From an uncultured Clostridium sp. (GTDB lineage: Bacteria > Bacillota > Clostridia > Peptostreptococcales > Peptostreptococcaceae), in NCBI GenBank assembly GCA_900550335.1, contig URRU01000054.1:1-10665 (forward strand): DNA of 10,665 nt, given 5' to 3'. Under the pieces are notes generated by a model. It ran no database searches. It was not told the origin of the DNA and saw only the letters and a list, made by a program, of their open reading frames with translations. Shown piece by piece: positions 1 through 6,052 of this stretch (position 1 is its first letter; each line of letters starts with the position of its first letter). The position numbers and the translations under genes were made by a program.

Positions 1-732
1 AAGGTTATAGACTACAACAACATGTTAGAACTAATCAATTCTGCACAAAAGGGCGATTTAATTTCTAAAAATAAATTAATAAAATTGAATATTGGACTTG
101 TAAATAAGGCCATTCTAAAATTTTTACCTAGTGGATTGGATCGCGAGGATTTAATTCAGCTTGGTTGTATTGGACTTCTAAAAGCAATAAACAGATTCAA
201 ACCTAGCCTAGGATTTATGTTTTCTAGCTATGCAGTTCCAATGATTGATGGTGAAATCAAAAGATTTTTGAGAGATGATGGGATAATAAAAGTCTCTAGA
301 GAGCTTAAATACATAAACTGGAAAGTAAAAAAATATAAAGACAAATACTTCAAAACAACAGGCAAGGAAATTTCATTAGATGAGCTCTCATTAGCTTTAG
401 ATATAGATAAAGATAAGATTCAAGCCTCTTTAATAGCCCTATCTCCAGTTGAATTTTTCGATATATACGATTCAAAATTAGACGGGGATATAATAAAAAT
501 AGATCTTTCAAACAACTTAGTAAAAGAAGATGAGATAGATTATACCATTTTAGTAGAATTAAATGAGATAATAGACGACCTACCAGAATTAGAATCAAAA
601 GTGATAAAACTAAGGTATTTCAATGACTTTACACAAGAAAAAGTAGGTAAAATATTGGGAATTTCACAGGTACAAGTCTCTAGAATAGAAAGAAAAGCTT
701 TAAAATTACTCCAAAAGGAATACAAAAGCTAA
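1..732 (+). CDS. sigF: Sporulation-type sigma factor, SigF-like (5' end off the window)
   Basis: RNA polymerase sigma-70 family protein, SigF/SigB/SigG group. In Bacillus and Clostridia SigF directs early forespore transcription and is held by the anti-sigma factor SpoIIAB. Numbering from the ATG at 22: region 2 spans about residues 38-87 (DREDLIQLGCIGLLKAI, then FSSYAVPMIDGEIKRFLRDD), followed by KVSREL. Region 4 spans about 180-232, with a helix-turn-helix near 204-223 (TQEKVGKILGISQVQVSRIE). The ATG at 22 has no ribosome binding site. The frame is open back to base 1, adding KVIDYNN, and family members carry more residues ahead of the ELI..AQ.GD motif, so I treat the gene as 5'-partial, starting upstream. 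The usual neighbours spoIIAA-spoIIAB would lie off the left edge. Region 2 is well conserved, while the middle (about 100-180) is divergent from the SigF sequences I remember. Gln codons are mostly CAA, unlike the enzyme genes nearby. Sigma-70 membership is near certain; SigF rather than another group member is likely. Confidence 0.82.
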   Translation, partial: KVIDYNNMLELINSAQKGDLISKNKLIKLNIGLVNKAILKFLPSGLDREDLIQLGCIGLLKAINRFKPSLGFMFSSYAVPMIDGEIKRFLRDDGIIKVSRELKYINWKVKKYKDKYFKTTGKEISLDELSLALDIDKDKIQASLIALSPVEFFDIYDSKLDGDIIKIDLSNNLVKEDEIDYTILVELNEIIDDLPELESKVIKLRYFNDFTQEKVGKILGISQVQVSRIERKALKLLQKEYKS

Positions 733-737
733 AAACA

Positions 738-769
738 AAAAGACTGCCACATTTCTGTGACAGTCTTTT
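738..769. terminator. Bidirectional terminator shared by convergent sigF and adhE
   Basis: AAAAGACTG (738-746) pairs with CAGTCTTTT (761-769). After one C-A mismatch, CACA pairs with TGTG around a TTTC loop. It begins 5 bases after the sigF stop. On the minus strand the stem is followed by TTTTTGTTTTT, a stronger U-tract than the four T on the plus strand, so it should also end adhE transcripts about 100 nt past the adhE stop. Confidence 0.85.
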
Positions 770-867
770 AATTCGGTTATCTTAGACTATATTTTGGATT
801 ATGTTTTTCTTTTGGTTTTTTAGTAATATGTAAAAATTATCAATTTGAATCGGTCTTAATGCTACTC

Positions 868-3504
868 TTATTTTCCGTAGTAAACTTTTAAGTACATTTC
901 TTTTATTTCACTCATTAATGGATATCTTGGGTTAGCACCTGTACACTGGTCGTCAAATGCCTGTTCAGTCATTTCATCAAGAGTTTCTAAGAATTTAGCT
1001 TCGTCTACACCAAATTCTTTTATAGTTTTTGGTATATTTAACTTAGCTTTTAAATCTTCTATTGCTTTTATTAAGTTATCTACTTTTTCTTTATCAGTAT
1101 TTCCTGATATTCCACAGAATGAAGCAAATTCAGCATATCTCTGTAAAGTATCTGGATATTTATACTGAGGGAAAGTACCCATCTTAGCTGGAGCTTCACA
1201 GCAGTTGTATTTTATAACTTCGCATATTAATAATGCATTTGCAACACCGTGTGGTACGTGGTGGAATGCTCCTAATTTATGAGCCATAGAGTGGCAAACA
1301 CCTAAGAATGCATTAGCAAACGCCATACCTGCCATTGTTGAAGCTAGAGCCATTTTTTCTCTTGCTTCTGGATCTTCTGGACCATTGTTGTATGCTCTTG
1401 GTAGGTAGTTGAATATTGCTTTACCTGCCTGTAATGCCATACCATCTGCTGGTTCTGTTCTTAACATAGATACATAAGCTTCTAATGCATGAGTTAAAGC
1501 ATCTATTCCTGAAGCTGCAGTTAATCCTTTTGGCATCTGCATCATGTAGTCTGCATCTATTATAGCCATGTTTGGCATTAATTCGTAGTCAGCTAGAGGG
1601 TATTTTATACCTGTATCCTGATCTGTTATAACTGCGAATGGAGTAACTTCAGAACCTGTACCTGCTGATGTTGGTACTGCACAGAAGTAAGCTTTTTCAC
1701 CCATTTTAGGGAATGTATAAACTCTTTTTCTTATATCCATGAATCTCATTGCTAAATCCTGGAAATCTACTTCTGGATGTTCATATAATACCCACATTAT
1801 CTTACCAGCATCCATTGCTGAACCTCCACCTACTGCTATTATTAGGTCTGGTTCGAATGCTCTCATTGCTTCTGCACCTTCTTTAGCACAAGCTAGTGTT
1901 GGGTCTGGAGCAACATTGTAGAATGTAGTAGTTACTATTCCCATCTGATCTAATAAATCTGTTATTGCTTTTGTATATCCGTTTTTATATAAGAATGAGT
2001 CAGTTACTATGAAAGCTTTTTTCTTATTCATTACTTCTTTGAATTCTCTCATAGCTACTCCCATACAACCTTTTTTGAAGTAAACTTTTTCTGGAGCTCT
2101 AAACCAAAGCATATTTTCTCTCCTTTCAGCTACAGTCTTGATATTGATTAAGTGTTTGATTCCTACGTTTTCAGAAACTGCATTTCCTCCCCAAGATCCG
2201 CATCCTAAAGTTAGAGATGGTTTTAATTTGAAGTTGTATAAATCACCTATACCACCATGAGAAGATGGAGAGTTTATTATTAATCTACAAGTTTTTAATG
2301 CATTAGCGAACTGGTCAACTTTTTCTGGATGTTTTATAGTATCAACATATAATGCTGAAGAATGTCCGTATCCACCCTGTTCAACTAATCTTTCTGCTTT
2401 ATAAACAGCTTCGTCAAATGTTTTATATTTATACATAGCTAAAACTGGAGATAATTTTTCGTGAGCGAATGGTTCAACAAATTCAACTTCATCAACTTCA
2501 GCTATCATTATTCTTGCTGATTCTGGAACATTTATTCCAGCCATTTTACCTATTGTGCAAGGTCTCTGTCCAACTATTTTAGCGTTAACTCCACCTGCTT
2601 CATTAAGTATTATTTTTCTTACTTTATCTGCTTCTTCTGCGTTTAGAACATATGCTCCTCTATATATGAATTCTTTTTTAACATCTTCGTACATTTTTTC
2701 AGGTACTATTACTGACTGTTCAGATGCACATATCATACCATTGTCGAATGATTTAGACATTATTATTGAACTTACTGCCATTTTCATATCGCAGCTTTCG
2801 TCTAATATTGCTGGAACGTTACCTGCACCAACACCTATAGCTGGTTTTCCTGAAGAATAAGCTGCTTTAACCATTCCAGGTCCACCTGTTGCAAGTATTG
2901 TATCAGCTTCAGCCATTAATAAGTTTGTTAATTCTAATGATGGTTCATCTATCCAAGCTACACATCCTCTTGGAGCACCTGCTTTTACAGCTGCTTCATG
3001 AACTATTTTAGCTGCTTCTATTGTACATCCTTTAGCTCTTGGATGAGGAGAAATCATTATAGCATTTCTTGTTTTTAATGCTATTAATATTTTGAATATA
3101 GCTGTTGATGTTGGGTTAGTTGTTGGTATAACTGCTCCTAAAACACCTATTGGTTCAGCTATTTTTTTGAATCCAAATGCTTTGTCTTCTTCTATAACTC
3201 CACAAGTTTTTTCATTTTTATATGCATTATATATATATTCAGATGCAAAGTGGTTTTTAATTACTTTATCCTCAACAACACCCATTCCTGTTTCTTTCTG
3301 AGCCATTTTTGCTAGAGGTATTCTAGCCTGGTTAGCTGCTGTTGCTGCTGCTAAGAATATTTTATCTACCTGTTCCTGGTTAAGTTTAGCTAACTCTTTC
3401 TGAGCTTCTCTAACTTCTGCAAGTCTTAATTCAAAAGTTTCTTTATCTTTTACTATTTCTGGACTTACTACTTTTTCTTCAACTTTTTTAGCTTCCTTAG
3501 TCAT
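868..3504 (-). CDS. adhE: Bifunctional acetaldehyde-CoA / alcohol dehydrogenase AdhE
   Basis: Cytoplasmic fermentative enzyme that reduces acetyl-CoA to acetaldehyde and then to ethanol, reoxidising two NADH. AdhE proteins commonly assemble into spirosomes. The 878 residues match the family length. The N-terminal aldehyde dehydrogenase half (about 15-450) has the catalytic cysteine in FDNGMICASEQSV (C259). The C-terminal iron-dependent alcohol dehydrogenase half (about 465-875) has the nucleotide-binding GGGSAMDAGK (559-568) and candidate iron ligands D668, H672, H738 and H752, with the same spacing as in E. coli AdhE. The start is supported by GGAGG at 3514-3518 on the complement, 9 nt from the ATG. 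It is a single-gene unit, convergent with sigF and divergent from the pyrophosphatase gene. A consensus promoter lies about 150 bp upstream and Rex-like half-sites lie between promoter and gene, consistent with NADH/NAD control. All 18 Gln codons are CAG and Ile is mainly ATA, suggesting high expression. Both active sites look intact. Confidence 0.97.
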   Translation of the reverse strand: MTKEAKKVEEKVVSPEIVKDKETFELRLAEVREAQKELAKLNQEQVDKIFLAAATAANQARIPLAKMAQKETGMGVVEDKVIKNHFASEYIYNAYKNEKTCGVIEEDKAFGFKKIAEPIGVLGAVIPTTNPTSTAIFKILIALKTRNAIMISPHPRAKGCTIEAAKIVHEAAVKAGAPRGCVAWIDEPSLELTNLLMAEADTILATGGPGMVKAAYSSGKPAIGVGAGNVPAILDESCDMKMAVSSIIMSKSFDNGMICASEQSVIVPEKMYEDVKKEFIYRGAYVLNAEEADKVRKIILNEAGGVNAKIVGQRPCTIGKMAGINVPESARIMIAEVDEVEFVEPFAHEKLSPVLAMYKYKTFDEAVYKAERLVEQGGYGHSSALYVDTIKHPEKVDQFANALKTCRLIINSPSSHGGIGDLYNFKLKPSLTLGCGSWGGNAVSENVGIKHLINIKTVAERRENMLWFRAPEKVYFKKGCMGVAMREFKEVMNKKKAFIVTDSFLYKNGYTKAITDLLDQMGIVTTTFYNVAPDPTLACAKEGAEAMRAFEPDLIIAVGGGSAMDAGKIMWVLYEHPEVDFQDLAMRFMDIRKRVYTFPKMGEKAYFCAVPTSAGTGSEVTPFAVITDQDTGIKYPLADYELMPNMAIIDADYMMQMPKGLTAASGIDALTHALEAYVSMLRTEPADGMALQAGKAIFNYLPRAYNNGPEDPEAREKMALASTMAGMAFANAFLGVCHSMAHKLGAFHHVPHGVANALLICEVIKYNCCEAPAKMGTFPQYKYPDTLQRYAEFASFCGISGNTDKEKVDNLIKAIEDLKAKLNIPKTIKEFGVDEAKFLETLDEMTEQAFDDQCTGANPRYPLMSEIKEMYLKVYYGK

Positions 3505-3531
3505 CTGTTTTTTCCTCCGAATTGATATTTT

Positions 3532-3580
3532 TTGTTAAATCTGATGTAATTATTGTTAAATTTTATCTACTTTTTAACAA
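3532..3580. promoter_or_regulatory. Three phased TTGTTAAA half-sites, candidate Rex operator
   Basis: TTGTTAAA occurs at 3532-3539 and 3553-3560, and the inverted TTTAACAA at 3573-3580. The starts are 21 and 20 bp apart, about two helical turns each. The half-site equals half of the clostridial Rex consensus TTGTTAA-N4-TTAACAA, and Rex is an established redox repressor of adhE in clostridia. The canonical 4-bp spacing is absent: the nearest inverted pair is separated by 12 bp. The sites lie in the adhE leader, downstream of the best promoter and around a possible second -10 (TATAAT on the complement, 3588-3593). Assignment to Rex is inference. Confidence 0.5.
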
Positions 3581-3658
3581 CTTTTTAATTATAGGGTTTT
3601 TCTATAAATCTTTGATTTTTCAAAGTTTTTATCTTGTTTTGTTTCTTTCGATGAGTAT

Positions 3659-3687
3659 ATAATAGTCCTATTTTTGATATAAGTCAA
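3659..3687 (-). promoter_or_regulatory. SigA-type promoter of adhE
   Basis: Read on the complement: -35 TTGACT (3687-3682), 17-bp spacer, -10 TATTAT (3664-3659). Predicted start is near 3652, giving a leader of about 148 nt before the adhE ATG. A weaker alternative is TATAAT at 3593-3588, which lacks a recognisable -35 and would start transcription close to the TTTAACAA at 3573-3580. Confidence 0.7.
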
Positions 3688-3777
3688 CACTTTTTTGATA
3701 TTTTTTTATCATTCTCTTTGACGAATTGTTTAGTGATTTTTGACATTTCTGTATTTTGCAAGACGTCAATCGTTTTC

Positions 3778-3792
3778 CCTTTTCTGAAAGTT
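3778..3792. promoter_or_regulatory. CodY-box-like sequence
   Basis: CCTTTTCTGAAAGTT matches 12 of 15 positions of the CodY consensus AATTTTCWGAAAATT. CodY reports GTP and branched-chain amino acid status in low-GC Gram-positives. The site lies upstream of both divergent genes, over 90 bp from either promoter core, and AT-rich DNA yields such matches by chance, so this is tentative. Confidence 0.28.
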
Positions 3793-3891
3793 TTTAATAT
3801 TTTTCTATCAATTTTTCAAACTTACAACACTATTTTTTTATTTTATTTTTTAGAAGAATTATAAAGAGATGATAAAGATATAGGTCTAATA

Positions 3892-3945
3892 TGTTATAAT
3901 AAATCTATGAAATTCACAAATTCAAATTACTAAAATCGAAAGGAG
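3892..3945 (+). promoter_or_regulatory. Extended -10 promoter and ribosome binding site of the pyrophosphatase gene
   Basis: TGTTATAAT (3892-3900) is an extended -10 element (TGn then TATAAT). No good -35 sits 17 bp upstream, as is usual for extended -10 promoters. Transcription would start near 3907, giving a leader of about 48 nt. AAAGGAG (3939-3945) is placed 9 nt before the ATG at 3955 and decides the start. Confidence 0.65.
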
Positions 3946-3954
3946 ACTATACCG

Positions 3955-5535
3955 ATGAGTATATTAGTTTTCGGGCATAAAAACCCAGATACAGATTCAA
4001 TTTGTTCTTCTATAGCTTATGCAAACCTAAAAAGAGCATTAGGACAGGATGCAGTAGCTTGTGCACTAGGAGAAGTTAGAAAGGAAGCAGAATACGCTCT
4101 TAACTACTTTAAAGTAGATGCTCCTAAATTAATAGATGGAGTTAAAGTACAGGTTAATGACCTTTGCTTCGATAAAGAAAACGTACTAAACGTTGATTCT
4201 TCATTATTAGAAGCTTACAACCTAATGAATTCTAAATGTGTTGAATCAGTTCCTGTTGCAGATGCAGAAGGAAAATTCGCTGGATGCGTATCATTAAAGA
4301 AAATAGCTGAAGAATTACTTCATCAGCACTTCAAAACAATAGACACTACAATAACTAACATATGCAAAAACCTTGATGGTTCTGTAGTTGTAAACTGTTC
4401 AGAAAAAATAAGTGGTAGAGTATTTACTCTTTCATTTGATATGGAAACAGTAATGGAAACTCTTGAATCAGGAGATATAGTTATAGTAGGAAACAGATTT
4501 GAAGCTATAGAATATGCTATAGACAACAAAGCTGCTTTAATAATACTTACTTCTAATACAGAAATATCTGATGAATTAAAAGCTAAAGCAGAAAGAAATG
4601 GTGTTTCAGTTATAATGGTTCCAACAAACAACTACAAAACTTCAAACACAATAAACCACTGTGCTTGCATAGAATCATTAGTTGAACCTTGTGATTGTAC
4701 TGTATGCAGATTTGATTACGCAGAAGACCTTGACCTTTGCGAAAAATGCCTTTACCCAGTAATAGGTGAAGAAGGAAAAGTTGTAGGTGTATTATCAGCT
4801 TCTGATTTAGCTAAATTACCTAAAAAAGATGTTATATTAGTAGACCACAACGAATACGGACAGAGTGCAGATGGACTTGAATCAGCTAACCTTCTTGAAA
4901 TAGTTGACCATCACAAACTAGGTGGAATGAAAACAGATCTTCCTCTATCAGTAAGATTAATGCCTGTTGGATGTACTTGTACAATAATATACAACATGTA
5001 CAAAGAAAACAATGTAGAAATCCCTACTGAAATAGCAGGACTTCTTCTATCAGCTATACTTTCTGATACATTAATATTCAAATCACCTACAACTACTGAA
5101 TTAGACAAACAGGCTTGCGAAGACCTAGCTAAAATAGCTGGTGTTGATATGGAAAAATACGGAATGGACATGTTCAAATATGGAACTTCTCTTGACGAAT
5201 TCTCAATAGAAGAAATAGTAAACATGGACTTCAAAAAATTCGATATGAGTGGCAAAACAGTTGGTATAGGTCAGGTATTCACTCTTGATATAGACTCTAT
5301 ATTCGCTAAACAGGATCAGTTCCTTGACTACATAAACTCTACTGATTTTGATTTATTAGTTCTTGCAGTTACTGATATAATCAAAGAAGGTTCTTACCTA
5401 ATATACAAAGCTCCAGATGCTGTTATATCTGAAGCATTTAACGTTGAAGGAGCTCAGGGAGTATTCGTTGAAGGATGCGTTTCAAGAAAGAAACAGTTAG
5501 TTCCTGGACTTACTGCTGCAGTTAAAAATATGTAA
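3955..5535 (+). CDS. ppaC: Manganese-dependent inorganic pyrophosphatase with CBS-DRTGG insert
   Basis: Cytoplasmic family II (DHH) pyrophosphatase that hydrolyses PPi to two phosphates, pulling biosynthetic reactions forward. Domains by eye over 526 residues: N-terminal DHH part with GHKNPDTDS (H8, D12, D14); CBS1 about 63-125; DRTGG about 133-230 (SGDIVIVGNRFEAIEYAI); CBS2 region about 233-290; then the second DHH segment with VDHNE (D297), VDHH (D318-H320) and SDTLIFKSPTT (D371); and the C-terminal DHHA2 domain with SRKKQ (510-514), the substrate-binding signature. The CBS-DRTGG-CBS insert marks the regulated subclass; the Clostridium perfringens enzyme of this type responds to adenine nucleotides and diadenosine polyphosphates. 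Oddity: the CBS2 region carries seven cysteines in 30 residues (C236, C238, C246, C248, C251, C262, C265) of 18 in the protein, and looks shortened. All metal and substrate motifs are intact, so it is probably active. All 10 Gln codons are CAG; 36 of 39 Ile codons are ATA. Single-gene unit with its own terminator. Confidence 0.95.
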   Translation: MSILVFGHKNPDTDSICSSIAYANLKRALGQDAVACALGEVRKEAEYALNYFKVDAPKLIDGVKVQVNDLCFDKENVLNVDSSLLEAYNLMNSKCVESVPVADAEGKFAGCVSLKKIAEELLHQHFKTIDTTITNICKNLDGSVVVNCSEKISGRVFTLSFDMETVMETLESGDIVIVGNRFEAIEYAIDNKAALIILTSNTEISDELKAKAERNGVSVIMVPTNNYKTSNTINHCACIESLVEPCDCTVCRFDYAEDLDLCEKCLYPVIGEEGKVVGVLSASDLAKLPKKDVILVDHNEYGQSADGLESANLLEIVDHHKLGGMKTDLPLSVRLMPVGCTCTIIYNMYKENNVEIPTEIAGLLLSAILSDTLIFKSPTTTELDKQACEDLAKIAGVDMEKYGMDMFKYGTSLDEFSIEEIVNMDFKKFDMSGKTVGIGQVFTLDIDSIFAKQDQFLDYINSTDFDLLVLAVTDIIKEGSYLIYKAPDAVISEAFNVEGAQGVFVEGCVSRKKQLVPGLTAAVKNM

Positions 5536-5558
5536 TTTAAGATTTTAAAATAAAAACG

Positions 5559-5583
5559 CCCTCAGTTTTACTGAGGGTTTTTT
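5559..5583 (+). terminator. Rho-independent terminator of the pyrophosphatase gene
   Basis: CCCTCAG (5559-5565), loop TTTTA, CTGAGGG (5571-5577), then six T (5578-5583). Perfect 7-bp GC-rich stem, 23 bases after the stop codon. Confidence 0.95.
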
Positions 5584-5589
5584 ACACGG

Positions 5590-5644
5590 AAAAAGTGCTG
5601 TTACAAGAGAGTTTACCAGTCTCCCATGTAACAGCACTTTTTTT
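5590..5644. terminator. Second hairpin with a 16-bp perfect stem, bidirectional terminator-like
   Basis: AAAAAGTGCTGTTACA (5590-5605) is perfectly complementary to TGTAACAGCACTTTTT (5627-5642) and is followed by two more T. The 21-nt loop can form an inner GAGA/TCTC stem (5607-5610 with 5620-5623). It starts 6 bases after the T-run of the preceding terminator. It could be a back-up terminator, a terminator for minus-strand transcription, or a small dispersed palindromic repeat. No gene lies immediately to its right on the minus strand to need it. Confidence 0.7.
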
Positions 5645-5929
5645 AGATGTTATAAGACTTATTATTTAGGGCGCTATATATTCCACATTAAGATATATAC
5701 TTAGATTTAATTCTTATGAATAAACAAAATAGCTTTATCTTCCCATATAAAACCATTCCCTTATTCTCATAGTTATTTATCTGGCCCTGTTTCCCCAGAT
5801 TATAAATCTTTTACCCATTGCATATACCAACCAGCTCAGTTATTGATATTATGCTTTTCTTTTTAAACAATTCTAATAGATTTTGTCCCAGAATTATAAT
5901 CTAAAGAGAAATTGTTTTTTTATTATTAA
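5645..5929. other. Intergenic stretch without a supported gene
   Basis: All frames on both strands are broken by stops and I found no ribosome binding site with an ORF of useful length. On the complement one open run of about 37 codons (GKQGQINNYENKGMVLYGKI and onward, roughly 5795-5685) looks vaguely protein-like but has no start or recognisable family, so a decayed gene is possible but unproven. A weak 6-bp inverted repeat, ATCTGG/CCAGAT, is at 5779-5800. Confidence 0.55.
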
Positions 5930-5958
5930 TTGAACTATTATTATATTTATAGTATACT
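5930..5958 (+). promoter_or_regulatory. SigA-type promoter of the lysR gene
   Basis: -35 TTGAAC (5930-5935), 17-bp spacer, -10 TATACT (5953-5958). Predicted start is near 5965, leaving a leader of about 88 nt that contains the dyad at 5994-6024. Confidence 0.75.
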
Positions 5959-5993
5959 TTGATGACTGATATATTAAAAGCGACAAAAAAACA

Positions 5994-6024
5994 TTTTAGA
6001 TATGACATATATTAATATCTAAAA
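5994..6024. promoter_or_regulatory. 10-bp dyad in the lysR leader, candidate operator or leader hairpin
   Basis: TTTTAGATAT (5994-6003) and ATATCTAAAA (6015-6024) form a perfect inverted repeat around 11 bases. The ATAT-N11-ATAT core fits the loose T-N11-A pattern of LysR-family boxes. It lies between the predicted transcription start and the ribosome binding site (AGGAGG, 6038-6043), a location suited to negative autoregulation. As RNA it would be an AU-rich hairpin without a T-run, so it is not a terminator. Confidence 0.5.
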
Positions 6025-6052
6025 CAAGCTAATAACTAGGAGGATAAATTTT

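Larger units (their letters stand above)
3505..3954. other. Divergent adhE / pyrophosphatase intergenic region (450 bp)
   Basis: Very AT-rich, with no coding sequence supported on either strand. It contains, from the adhE side: the adhE ribosome binding site (3514-3518), three TTGTTAAA-type half-sites (3532-3580), a lone TATAAT-like box on the minus strand (3588-3593) without a good -35, the main adhE promoter (3659-3687), several TTGAC/GTCAA words (3718-3769), a CodY-box-like site (3778-3792), an AT-rich stretch (3793-3890), and the pyrophosphatase promoter and ribosome binding site (3892-3945). No riboswitch or T-box architecture was recognised. Confidence 0.8.

Noticed and set aside
22..24. 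ATG at 22 as the true start of sigF
   Set aside because: No Shine-Dalgarno sequence precedes it, the frame stays open to base 1, and family members have extra N-terminal residues there.
3610..3625. Hairpin CTTTGA-TTTT-TCAAAG in the adhE leader region, considered as an attenuator
   Set aside because: Only six AT-rich base pairs, and in the adhE direction no T-run follows, so it would not terminate.
3505..3954. Long adhE leader as a riboswitch or T-box
   Set aside because: No conserved motif, no specifier or anti-terminator pairing and no terminator before the adhE start were seen.
4323..5255. Long open frames antisense to the pyrophosphatase gene (4323-4631 and 4911-5255, minus)
   Set aside because: They are shadows of the strongly biased codons of the real gene, have no ribosome binding site and no recognisable domain.
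5779..5800. Inverted repeat ATCTGG/CCAGAT as a terminator or riboswitch stem
   Set aside because: Six base pairs with a ten-base loop, no T-tract and no surrounding conserved structure.
5685..5890. Possible small or decayed gene between the pyrophosphatase and lysR genes
   Set aside because: Frames on both strands are interrupted, start codons lack ribosome binding sites and no family could be recognised; kept as plain intergenic DNA.
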